A DNA stretch of 8,397 nucleotides from Candidatus Poribacteria bacterium (GCA_009835515.1 VXXH01000786.1:1-8397), one strand, 5' to 3'; counted from the stretch's first letter, positions 1 through 7,222 are shown. Notes: a model not told the origin generated them from the sequence alone. A program made the numbers and translations.

Positions 1-10
1 AAGGAGTGAA

Positions 11-2275
11 ATGAAATATATAAATTTCTTTAGCAGAAGCCGAGCGCAGTCCAGCGAAAGAGCAAACCCAAACATTATAATCCATAAGTTTTTTTGGGGT
101 TTACTTCTATTGGCTTGTAGCTGCTTTGCAGGGGCGACGCTGGCTTCGGCGGAAGAAGCGCGTAGTGATGCGTGGCGCGAAGCCTTTGCGCTGATTGATA
201 AAGCGGATCGCAGACGCGCCGTTTTGAAACTCGAAAGCTTATTGCAATCGGGGCTGTCTGAGTCGGATAAGCTTAGAATCCATCATGCGCTCGGTTATAA
301 CTATGAGAAGCTTCGGAATCGTCCAAAAGCGGTTGGGCACTATGCGCGGGTCGCTTCGCTGAGTTATCCATTGGCAGATTGTGCTGTCTACCGTCTCGCG
401 CAACTTTACGAAAGTATGAATAACAAGGAACGGGCGATAAAGTGGTATATGCAACTCGTCAAGGATTATCCGATGAGTTTCTATAGCGCAGCGGCAAAAT
501 GGGCTTTAGGGCAGTTACACCTTGAGCGGAAAGAATATGAAACTGCGAAGTCGTACTTAGTAGACCTCGTTAAACATCCCGAATATGCGAGAGAAGCGAC
601 TTTCGCTTTCGCGCGCTGTGATGAAGGGTTGGGTAATGTTTCTGATGCGTTTAATACTTATCGTGAACTTATAAAAGAAAAGCAATCGTATAGCGTTTCG
701 GAGGCGTCCCTTGGTCGGTTGAAGCTGCTTGCCAGAAGCCATAAATCGCTAAAACTTACGCCAACAGATCGGCTTAATTGTGGTATGGTGTTTTTCTCCA
801 ATAGGCAATGGCGGTCTGCCGTGAATGAATTAGCACTGATACCTAAAACTGTAGATTTGGAGATGCGGGCGCATGCGCTTTACCTGACTGGACGGAGTAA
901 CCGAGGCCGAAAGTGGCCGAATACGGCGATTAAGAACTTTGACGCTGTGATCGCACTCGGTGGCAAAAACAGTTATATTCCACGTGCTGCCTATCAGATA
1001 GCGCAGTGTTATCGGCAGAAGGGGCATCTGAAAACAGCGGTCAGCAGACTTGAGACCTTTGTAAAAACCTACCCTGAGGACGAATTGGTTGATGATGCGT
1101 TGTACGATATCGCGCAGATCCGAGAGAAACGGGACCAATCGGAGTTAGCACTCGATGCGTATTCACGTTTAATTAAGGTCGCACCCAACAGCCCATACGC
1201 GGACGTGGCAGGATGGCGGACGGGTTGGCAACGTTTTGACCAGCGCCGCTATGAAGAGAGTTATAACGCTTTCAAAGGCTTGAAGGAGCACTTCCCGGGC
1301 AATCGCTACGCAATGGGTGCACATTTTTGGATGGCAAAGATACGTGAACGTCAAAACAAACCCGAGTTTGCCCGGAAGTTGTATAAGGAAGTAGCAGAGG
1401 CGCGATATTGGTACTACTCCGCGAGGGCAAAGGCGATTTTGGGAATGGATGGTTCCGAACTGGAACCGAAAGCCGTCCAAGATGCGGAATTACCGGAGCG
1501 TCAGGCGTGTCCGCCCCAGGTGAAAATGTTAATGGAACTGAGACTTTATGAAGACGCTATCCCGCAATTGGATCACCACATTAACACAACTTCGCTCCCT
1601 GAACAGAAATGTTTTCATGATTTGATTGCGTGTTATGAAGGACTGGCGATGTACGATAAAGCGCGGAAGGTAACGGAACAGTCGCTTGAGAGTTCCGCTT
1701 TCGCGAATGCGACACGCGCGGATCTGGAGAAATTCCAACATAAACTCTACCCGCGCTACTATGCCAAGACTGTTGAGAAGTATGCCGAGATGTATAACGT
1801 TGATACTTTCTTAATTGCCGCCATGATACTGGAAGAGAGCCGATACAATGCTGAGGCAGTGAGTTGGGCAGGGGCGATTGGACTTATGCAGATCATGCCT
1901 GCGACTGGGCGAGAACTCGCCCGGAAACTCAATATTCGACGGTTCCGGACTTCAATGCTTAAGCAACCCGATATTAATATTCGGATGGGCACGAAGTATA
2001 TTGGCGAACTCAACTCATGGTTTGATGGCAATATAATGCACGTCATCGGCGCATATAATGGCGGTCCCGGACGCATGGAGCGATGGGTGTCAACGAAAAA
2101 TATTAAGGATATTGACCTATTCGTTGAGAAGATTACGATCCGGGAAACTCGGCTTCATATCAAGAAGGTTATTGACAGTTACCATAACTACGTAGAGATT
2201 TACGAGAAAAGGGATGAGCCGCCTGCGGTGAATTCTGCAACGGAGATCGGTCAAAAGCGATTAGAAGGTTTTTGA
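11..2275 (+). CDS. Periplasmic soluble-type lytic murein transglycosylase with TPR repeats (Slt-like)
   Basis: The product should cleave the MurNAc-GlcNAc bond of peptidoglycan, forming 1,6-anhydro ends, outside the cytoplasm. The SLT domain covers about residues 583-735. It has the catalytic glutamate in ILEESRYN (E609), the AGAIGLMQIMP motif (residues 620-630) and AYNGGPG (681-687), all family hallmarks. Residues of about 60-570 are helical repeats of TPR type; the clearest lie around 326-470 (for example AAYQIAQCYRQKG and DALYDIAQIREKRDQ). They match in role the superhelical domain of E. coli Slt70. At 754 residues the protein is somewhat longer than Slt70. The N-terminus has an unusually long basic segment (about 26 residues), then the hydrophobic stretch FFWGLLLLACSCFAGATLA. 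Signal peptidase I could cut after ASA (residue 47), but LLAC (C36) also fits a lipobox, so a lipoprotein is possible. The ATG is preceded by AAGGAG at 1-6. It converges with nadB. The family assignment is firm; the exact Slt subfamily is not. Confidence 0.93.
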   Translation: MKYINFFSRSRAQSSERANPNIIIHKFFWGLLLLACSCFAGATLASAEEARSDAWREAFALIDKADRRRAVLKLESLLQSGLSESDKLRIHHALGYNYEKLRNRPKAVGHYARVASLSYPLADCAVYRLAQLYESMNNKERAIKWYMQLVKDYPMSFYSAAAKWALGQLHLERKEYETAKSYLVDLVKHPEYAREATFAFARCDEGLGNVSDAFNTYRELIKEKQSYSVSEASLGRLKLLARSHKSLKLTPTDRLNCGMVFFSNRQWRSAVNELALIPKTVDLEMRAHALYLTGRSNRGRKWPNTAIKNFDAVIALGGKNSYIPRAAYQIAQCYRQKGHLKTAVSRLETFVKTYPEDELVDDALYDIAQIREKRDQSELALDAYSRLIKVAPNSPYADVAGWRTGWQRFDQRRYEESYNAFKGLKEHFPGNRYAMGAHFWMAKIRERQNKPEFARKLYKEVAEARYWYYSARAKAILGMDGSELEPKAVQDAELPERQACPPQVKMLMELRLYEDAIPQLDHHINTTSLPEQKCFHDLIACYEGLAMYDKARKVTEQSLESSAFANATRADLEKFQHKLYPRYYAKTVEKYAEMYNVDTFLIAAMILEESRYNAEAVSWAGAIGLMQIMPATGRELARKLNIRRFRTSMLKQPDINIRMGTKYIGELNSWFDGNIMHVIGAYNGGPGRMERWVSTKNIKDIDLFVEKITIRETRLHIKKVIDSYHNYVEIYEKRDEPPAVNSATEIGQKRLEGF

Positions 2276-2298
2276 AGCACCGAGAGTCTAAGGGGCTA

Positions 2299-3984
2299 TC
2301 ACAAAGAGGTCGCTTCGGGGGCGTTGTCACGTGTAATGAGAATACGCCGTTGCCATTCGGTATCGTCTTGTGTCGGAAAATCGGCACGGTAATGGGCACC
2401 GCGGCTTTCCGTGCGGGTGAGTGCAGACTGCGTTATCATCAAGGCGACGTTGAGCATATTAACTGTTTCTACCGTCGCTACGTCTGCGACTTCCGGGTTT
2501 GTTAGTACACTCCCTAAACTTTCCATTAAATCTTGCAATTCGGCGAGGGTTTCTTGTAAGCCCTCGCCGTTTCGTTCGATGCTAACATTCTCCCAGAGTG
2601 CCTCCCGAATGACATCCTTGATTGATTCTATAGAATAGTTATCGGTTTTCAATTTTCGGTTATCAGTTAAAGCGTCTCTTGTGGCAGTTCCAGAACCCTC
2701 TTGTAACTGACCACTGATAACCGGTGCCTGATAACTATTTGCAAATGTTGCAGCGTTTGTGCCGGCGCGGGCACCGTAGACGAGGCATTCAAGCAGAGAG
2801 TTGCTTGCCAAACGATTTGCCCCGTGGACACCCGTACATGCCACTTCTCCACAAGCATAAAGCCCTTTGAGATTTGTTTGTGTATCTGTATTTGTGCGGA
2901 TGCCGCCCATCATAAAGTGTGCGCCTGGACGGACGGGGATTAAGTCCACGTTAATATTGAGGCCGTAGCGTTTTGTGGTATCGGAGATGGTTGGAAATCG
3001 TTCAAGGATAAAATCTTCGGACTCATGGGTAATATCGAGGAAAACGCACGGGAATCCGGTCAGGTCCATTTCGCTTTGAATCGCGCGGCTCACAACATCC
3101 CGTGGGGCAAGTTCACCTTTCTCGTGATATTTCTCCATAAAGCGTTCACCACGAATGCTCAAAAGTTTGCCACCTTCCCCTCTAACCGCTTCTGAGATCA
3201 AGAAGTTAGGTGCCCCGTCTAAGAAAAGCGTTGTTGGATGAAACTGGACGAATTCCATGTCTATCATTTCGCATCCGGCGCGCCATGCTGCAGCGAATCC
3301 GTCGCCGGTCGCCACTTTTGGGTTAGACGTACACGGGTAAATCCGCCCAAGCCCACCGGTCGCGAGAATTGTGGCTTTGGCGCGAATAGAGACGACCTGT
3401 TCTTCTACAATTGCCGTAACACCATAACATGTAGGTGTCTCCTCGCGCGCTAACTTGATGTCCGCGTCGGTCAGCAAATCAATGGCGAATGTATTTTGCA
3501 GGACGTGAATGCGTTCCGTATTTAGTACGCGTTGGATAAGGACATCCGTTGTTTCACGACCTGTTGCGTCGCCTTTATGCACAATGCGACGGCGGCTGTG
3601 GGCGGCTTCTCGTGTAAAGCGCGGCAGGGTTCCTTCCCAATCGAAGTTCGCGCCCCAGTCTAATAGTTCGCCAACGCGTGGAATACCTTCAGATACCATC
3701 ATCTCAACGGCTTCGACATTGCAGAGACCGGCACCCGCGGCACAGGTATCTTTTATGTGCAAGGCGATCGTATCGTCGAGGTTCATAGCAACAGCGATCC
3801 CACCTTGGGCATAGTGCGTGTTACTCTCTGTCAATGTCGTTTTGGTAATTAACGTCACATTCGCGTGTTCACTCGCGGCGAGAGCCGCGCGTAACCCAGC
3901 CGCGCCACTACCGATGATAAGCACATCGGTGTCCCATTCTATAGACATATTACCCTTACAGGGTAAGGCGGAAAAGTGAGGCAC
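2299..3984 (-). CDS. nadB: L-aspartate oxidase (NadB), FAD-dependent, first step of de novo NAD synthesis
   Basis: The enzyme oxidises L-aspartate to iminoaspartate, which quinolinate synthase NadA then uses; it is cytoplasmic. Visible motifs are the dinucleotide fold GSGAAG (residues 25-30), HYAQGGIAVA (57-66), HKGDATGRETTD, EFVQFHPTTL, ELAPRDVVSRAI, HFMMGGIRTN and CGEVACTGVHGANRLASNS. These are shared with succinate dehydrogenase/fumarate reductase flavoproteins, but the overall pattern and length fit NadB. It has 561 residues against about 540 in E. coli. Part of the excess is a 34-residue stretch (about 417-450) encoded by a palindromic repeat in the linker before the C-terminal helical domain. 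There are two possible starts: GTG at 3984, preceded by AGGAG with 6 bases of spacing, or ATG at 3948 (MSIEWDTD), where family similarity begins. The Shine-Dalgarno favours GTG. It is the last gene of the minus-strand run; nadA is not in the window. Confidence 0.95.
   Translation of the reverse strand: MPHFSALPCKGNMSIEWDTDVLIIGSGAAGLRAALAASEHANVTLITKTTLTESNTHYAQGGIAVAMNLDDTIALHIKDTCAAGAGLCNVEAVEMMVSEGIPRVGELLDWGANFDWEGTLPRFTREAAHSRRRIVHKGDATGRETTDVLIQRVLNTERIHVLQNTFAIDLLTDADIKLAREETPTCYGVTAIVEEQVVSIRAKATILATGGLGRIYPCTSNPKVATGDGFAAAWRAGCEMIDMEFVQFHPTTLFLDGAPNFLISEAVRGEGGKLLSIRGERFMEKYHEKGELAPRDVVSRAIQSEMDLTGFPCVFLDITHESEDFILERFPTISDTTKRYGLNINVDLIPVRPGAHFMMGGIRTNTDTQTNLKGLYACGEVACTGVHGANRLASNSLLECLVYGARAGTNAATFANSYQAPVISGQLQEGSGTATRDALTDNRKLKTDNYSIESIKDVIREALWENVSIERNGEGLQETLAELQDLMESLGSVLTNPEVADVATVETVNMLNVALMITQSALTRTESRGAHYRADFPTQDDTEWQRRILITRDNAPEATSL
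2541..2569. repeat. GC-rich perfect inverted repeat inside nadB
   Basis: Nine bases, CGGCGAGGG (2541-2549), are repeated perfectly inverted at 2561-2569 around an 11-base spacer. The nadB mRNA could form a strong stem-loop here. The codons read through it without any apparent gain of residues, since the segment (around RNGEGLQETLAEL) aligns with the ordinary NadB C-terminal domain. The spacer holds TCTTGTAA, which also occurs in the core of the palindromic element about 140 bases away. It may be chance, a trace of an older insertion, or a structure that slows translation. Confidence 0.55.
2637..2736. repeat. Palindromic heptamer-arm element inserted in the nadB reading frame
   Basis: This 100-base element has five heptamers in each arm, facing inward, around a 30-base core (2672-2701). 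The left arm on the plus strand is AGTTATC, GGTTTTC, AATTTTC, GGTTATC, AGTTAAA (2637-2671). The right arm on the minus strand is AGTTATC, AGGCACC, GGTTATC, AGTGGTC, AGTTACA (2736-2702). Perfect inverted pairs include AATAGTTATC (2634-2643) with 2730-2739, and CGGTTATCAGT (2657-2667) with 2713-2723. The core contains CTCTTGT twice (2676 and 2698). The sequence TCTTGTAACTGA near the right core edge also occurs in the copy at 7146-7222. It is read through as about residues 417-450 of NadB, with no stop or frame break. It is mobile-repeat-like, but no transposase is visible. Confidence 0.82.
3950..3966 (-). promoter_or_regulatory. Small hairpin over the internal ATG start region of nadB
   Basis: TTACCCT (3950-3956) and AGGGTAA (3960-3966) are a perfect 7-base inverted repeat with a 3-base loop, one base upstream of the ATG at 3948. 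On the minus strand the AAGGG that could serve as a weak Shine-Dalgarno for this ATG is buried in the stem. If translation starts at GTG 3984 instead, the hairpin lies within codons 7-12 of nadB. It could limit initiation at the ATG or be fortuitous. Confidence 0.4.
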
Positions 3985-4028
3985 AAACCACTCCTGGAGT
4001 CGTCAAAAGTAGGTTTTTTCTGGTGAAC

Positions 4029-4046
4029 GGCACGGCGGAGCGTGCC
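4029..4046. repeat. Short intergenic hairpin repeat with CTACTAC tail
   Basis: GGCACG (4029-4034) and CGTGCC (4041-4046) form a 6-base stem around the loop GCGGAG, followed on the plus strand by TACTAC. A flanking pair, AGTAGG (4008-4013) and CCTACT (4045-4050), could extend or compete with it. It fills part of the 77-base gap between the thioesterase stop and the nadB start. The hairpin at 7898-7913 has a different stem sequence but the same CTACTAC tail, so the two look like variants of one intergenic repeat type. No T run follows on the minus strand, so it does not look like an intrinsic terminator for the thioesterase gene. Confidence 0.55.
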
Positions 4047-4061
4047 TACTACTTTCTATTG

Positions 4062-4484
4062 TCAAATTTTAGGCGCGAAATTTTCACTAACCGGCACAAC
4101 TTTGCCTGTACCTGTGGCAATGAGCGTTCCATCACTGAGCGTAACCTCTGCTTTTGCTTCCACTAACCTTTTGGAAATCTTAGTACGCTCAGCACAGACA
4201 AGGAGTTTCACACCCGTTGGTGCTGGCTTACGAAAACGGACTTCGAGTTGTGCGGTTACTGCGGGCTGATCGAAGGTGCTTATTCCGACGTAGGTAATCG
4301 CTTCATCTAAGAGGGTACTCAGGATACCACCATGTAGAATGTTTGCCCACCCTTGCAAGTGTTCAGCGGGTGTACATTCAATGCGAACCGAGGCACCATC
4401 ACCTATAATTTCAGGTTTTACCTGAAAGCCGAATGGGTTTTTCATACCGCAAACAAAGCAGTTGTCATTGTTTTCAATCGCCAT
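4062..4484 (-). CDS. Hotdog-fold thioesterase of the PaaI family
   Basis: Likely hydrolyses an acyl- or aryl-CoA thioester in the cytoplasm; the substrate cannot be read from the sequence. The 140-residue length fits a single hotdog domain. The helix motif HGGILSTLLDEA (about residues 51-62) is typical of PaaI-type enzymes, with the aspartate/glutamate pair DE in the usual catalytic area. The N-terminus carries CFVCGMKNP, a CxxCG-x-x-NP motif common in one subgroup of these proteins. A GTG at 4490 is also in frame, but AGGA lies only 2 bases before it and 7 bases before the ATG at 4484, so the ATG is preferred. With that start it overlaps the valS stop by 11 bases, which suggests coupled translation. 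Pairing with valS has no obvious functional logic. Confidence 0.86.
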   Translation of the reverse strand: MAIENNDNCFVCGMKNPFGFQVKPEIIGDGASVRIECTPAEHLQGWANILHGGILSTLLDEAITYVGISTFDQPAVTAQLEVRFRKPAPTGVKLLVCAERTKISKRLVEAKAEVTLSDGTLIATGTGKVVPVSENFAPKI

Positions 4485-7140
4485 TTTCACTTCCTGATTC
4501 GGTAAGCATTGCGAGACTCCGTGCTAATTTGTCTTGCTCTGTCAACAACCGTTCAAGTTGTGCCCTCTTTTGGGCAACGACCTTTTCTGGTGCCCGCTCA
4601 ACGAAATTCGGGTTATCCAGTGTCTTCTGTGCGGCTGTTACATCTTTCACTGCCTGTTGATGTCGTTTGCTAAGCCTTGCCTGTTCCGCTTCCAGATCAA
4701 TTACATCTGCAAGCGGAATATAAATAGCGAGTTCTCCAATAACCGCTTCAGCTGAAGCGGGCGGCTTTTGCAGAGATTCAGCGATCGTGATGTCAGCTAC
4801 CCGTGTGAAAGCCGGTAAGTACTGTGATAGATATGTTTCGAGTCGCTCCCGCACCTCACTGTTTGGCGATTGGATATGAACTGCTACAGACGCTCCAATC
4901 GGAACATTCAACTCACCTCGGATGCTGCGGATACTCTCAATGACTTCCGTGAGCGTCGCCATAGTGGTTTCTGCGGTTGAATTTTCGCCTGTTGGCTCCG
5001 GCCACGGGGCAATAGTTACTGACTTATCGTCCTGAGTTCTATTGAGCGGGAGTTGTTGCCAAATTTCCTCGGTTAGGAAGGGCATGAGCGGGTGCAGGAG
5101 CCGCATTGTCTGCTCCAAAACGTCTGTAGCTACCCAGAGTGCCGCGGGGTCGTCTTGCGCAATTCGCTGTTTGGTGAATTCGAGGTACCAATCACAGAAT
5201 TCGTGCCAAAGGAAAGCATAAAGCGTTTGTGTCGCTTCGTAGAAACGGAAATTTTCGAGGGCATCGGTTGTTGTTTTAATGGTATGGCTGAGGCGACTTC
5301 GTATCCACGTGATTTCAAGCGTTTCTTGTTCGGTCTCTATGGCATCCACCTCGGCAGGAATGGGATGTTTTTCTAAATTCATAAGAATGAACCGGGCAGC
5401 ATTCCAGATTTTATTGGCGAAGCGTCTACCTGACTCAATCTGTGGTTCTGAGAGCGAGACATAAGGGATTGGTGTGCTTACATTTGCAAGGGCGAAGCGG
5501 AATGCGTCTGTCCCGTAAGTATCGATTGTCTCTAACGGGTCGATGGTGTTTCCTTTCGATTTGCTCATCTTTTGCCCCTTTTCGTCGGCGACAAGCCCGT
5601 GCAAATAGACGGTTTGGAAGGGTACCTTGTCCATACATCCGAGTCCTAACATTATCATTCTCGATACCCAGAAGAAGAGGATGTCCCAACCGCTCACAAG
5701 AACAGAGGTCGGATAAAAGGTTTTCAATTCTTCCGTCTCTTCTGGCCAGCCCATGGTAGAGAAGGGCCACAGCCCGGAACTGAACCATGTGTCAAGGACA
5801 TCTTCATCTTGACGGAAATCGGAGGCACCACACTTGCATTGGTGTGGCGTTTCCATCGCAGCAGTAACTGCATCACATGCATTACAGTACCATATCGGGA
5901 GTTGATGTCCCCACCAACGCTGCCGTGAGATCGGCCAAGGTTCGATAATCTCCATCCAGTGGTAGAAGCGATCAGTCTCGCGTTCTGGAATGAACCGGAC
6001 TTCGCCCTTTTGGGTCGCTTCTATGGCGCGTTGTGCGAGCGGGCGGACATTCATGAACCATTGCAAGGATATAGCAGGTTCAACAATCGCCCCGCACCGG
6101 TCGTGATGACCAACAGCGTGCCGATGGGGTACAATTTTGACGAGGTGATCTAAGTTCTGCAAATCTTCGACGACCTGCTTGCGACAATCCCATCGGGATA
6201 AACCGACATATTTTTCGGGTGCCGCTTCGCTGATATGTCCATCTTGCGTGAAAATCGTGCACTGTTCGAGTTCGTGGCGCAAGCCGATTTCATAATCATT
6301 AGGATCGTGTGCAGGTGTCACTTTCAAAGCGCCGGTCCCAAATTCTCTATCCACGTAAGCATCGGCGATTATCGGAATTTCCCTGTCACAGAGGGGTAGG
6401 CGTGCTGTCTTTCCAATGACGTGTTGATACCGCTCGTCGTCGGGATGGACAGCAACAGCCGTGTCGCCTAACATTGTCTCTGGACGCGTCGTGGCGATTT
6501 CAAGGACAACATCACTGTCTTTGACAGGGTAGCGGATGTGGTAAAAGTTGCCGTCTATCTCAATCGGTTCCACTTCAAGGTTACTGATAGCCGTGTTGCA
6601 CTCTGGGCACCAATTGACCATGTAGGTGTCGCGATAGATGAGTCCCTGGTTATAGAGTTTGACAAACGCGGTGCGAACGGCTTTCGAGAGTCCTTCATCA
6701 AGTGTAAAACGCTCACGTTCCCAGTCACAAGAGCATCCGAGTTGTTGAAGTTGTGAGACGATATAGCCAGCAGATTCGGCTTTCCATTGCCACATCCGCT
6801 CGGTGAATTTTTCTCTGCCGAGTTCAATTCGACTTGTCCCTTCCTCGGCGAGTTTTCGTTCCATGATGAGTTCAGTAACAATACCGGCGTGGTCGGTTCC
6901 GGGCATCCAGAGTGTGTTATACCCTTGCATGCGTCGCCATCGGATGAGGCAGTCTTGGAGCGTATTATCAAGCGCGTGTCCGATGTGGAGACTACCTGTG
7001 ATATTCGGCGGCGGAATCACGATTGCGTAAGCCTGTTTCTCGGAGGTAGCCGCCGCGTGGAAGTAGTCATTCTTTAGCCAAAATTGGTACCATTTCCCCT
7101 CAATTTCTTGAGGGGCATAGATTTTTGGAAGATTTGTCAT
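4474..7140 (-). CDS. valS: Valyl-tRNA synthetase (class I)
   Basis: Charges tRNA-Val with valine in the cytoplasm and edits mischarged threonine. Features in order: the ATP-binding PPPNITGSLHIGHA (HIGH at residues 52-55); GTDHAGIVTE; the editing-domain motif TTRPETMLGDTAVAVHPDD; a zinc-ribbon-like cysteine cluster (CNACDAV...CKCGASD) near 415-440; WPFSTMGWP; the second catalytic motif KMSKS (524-528); an anticodon-binding helical region; and the typical ValS C-terminal coiled-coil arm (EAEQARLSKRHQQ... to AQLERLLTEQDKL, about 815-880). Its 888 residues are in the normal range and it looks intact. The ATG at 7140 is supported by the familiar N-terminal KIYAPQEIEGKWYQFW, but no Shine-Dalgarno precedes it: the upstream bases are the end of a repeat followed by an A run. 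No T-box leader is seen. The last codons overlap the thioesterase start. Confidence 0.98.
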   Translation of the reverse strand: MTNLPKIYAPQEIEGKWYQFWLKNDYFHAAATSEKQAYAIVIPPPNITGSLHIGHALDNTLQDCLIRWRRMQGYNTLWMPGTDHAGIVTELIMERKLAEEGTSRIELGREKFTERMWQWKAESAGYIVSQLQQLGCSCDWERERFTLDEGLSKAVRTAFVKLYNQGLIYRDTYMVNWCPECNTAISNLEVEPIEIDGNFYHIRYPVKDSDVVLEIATTRPETMLGDTAVAVHPDDERYQHVIGKTARLPLCDREIPIIADAYVDREFGTGALKVTPAHDPNDYEIGLRHELEQCTIFTQDGHISEAAPEKYVGLSRWDCRKQVVEDLQNLDHLVKIVPHRHAVGHHDRCGAIVEPAISLQWFMNVRPLAQRAIEATQKGEVRFIPERETDRFYHWMEIIEPWPISRQRWWGHQLPIWYCNACDAVTAAMETPHQCKCGASDFRQDEDVLDTWFSSGLWPFSTMGWPEETEELKTFYPTSVLVSGWDILFFWVSRMIMLGLGCMDKVPFQTVYLHGLVADEKGQKMSKSKGNTIDPLETIDTYGTDAFRFALANVSTPIPYVSLSEPQIESGRRFANKIWNAARFILMNLEKHPIPAEVDAIETEQETLEITWIRSRLSHTIKTTTDALENFRFYEATQTLYAFLWHEFCDWYLEFTKQRIAQDDPAALWVATDVLEQTMRLLHPLMPFLTEEIWQQLPLNRTQDDKSVTIAPWPEPTGENSTAETTMATLTEVIESIRSIRGELNVPIGASVAVHIQSPNSEVRERLETYLSQYLPAFTRVADITIAESLQKPPASAEAVIGELAIYIPLADVIDLEAEQARLSKRHQQAVKDVTAAQKTLDNPNFVERAPEKVVAQKRAQLERLLTEQDKLARSLAMLTESGSENGD

Positions 7141-7145
7141 TTTTT

Positions 7146-7222
7146 AGTTGTCAGTTACCAGTTATCGGTTAAGAGATTTTCGTTTAAGCACAGTTTCCTC
7201 TTGTAACTGATAACCGGTAACC
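7146..7222. repeat. Palindromic heptamer-arm element filling the hpf-valS gap
   Basis: Second copy of the element family seen in nadB. The left arm on the plus strand is AGTTGTC, AGTTACC, AGTTATC, GGTTAAG (7146-7173). The right arm on the minus strand is GGTTACC, GGTTATC, AGTTACA (7222-7202). The arms pair over 18 positions with 16 matches (7154-7171 with 7204-7221), leaving a 32-base loop. The right core edge shares CCTCTTGTAACTGA with the nadB copy. It lies one base from the hpf stop codon and 5 bases from the valS start, so the whole intergenic region is the element. In RNA it would form a long stem-loop between hpf and valS; without a following T run it is not a classic terminator. Confidence 0.82.

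Noticed and set aside
2299..3984. Succinate dehydrogenase or fumarate reductase flavoprotein subunit
   Set aside because: Length, the HKGDATGRETTD segment, the C-terminal domain and the absence of neighbouring iron-sulfur or membrane subunits fit L-aspartate oxidase better.
4029..4046. Rho-independent terminator after the thioesterase gene
   Set aside because: The stem is only 6 pairs and is followed on the minus strand by GTTCACCAG rather than a T run.
5435..5788. Long antisense and alternative-frame readings inside valS, nadB and the transglycosylase gene
   Set aside because: They lie wholly opposite or within strongly conserved genes, show no family motifs and have arginine/serine-rich shadow composition.
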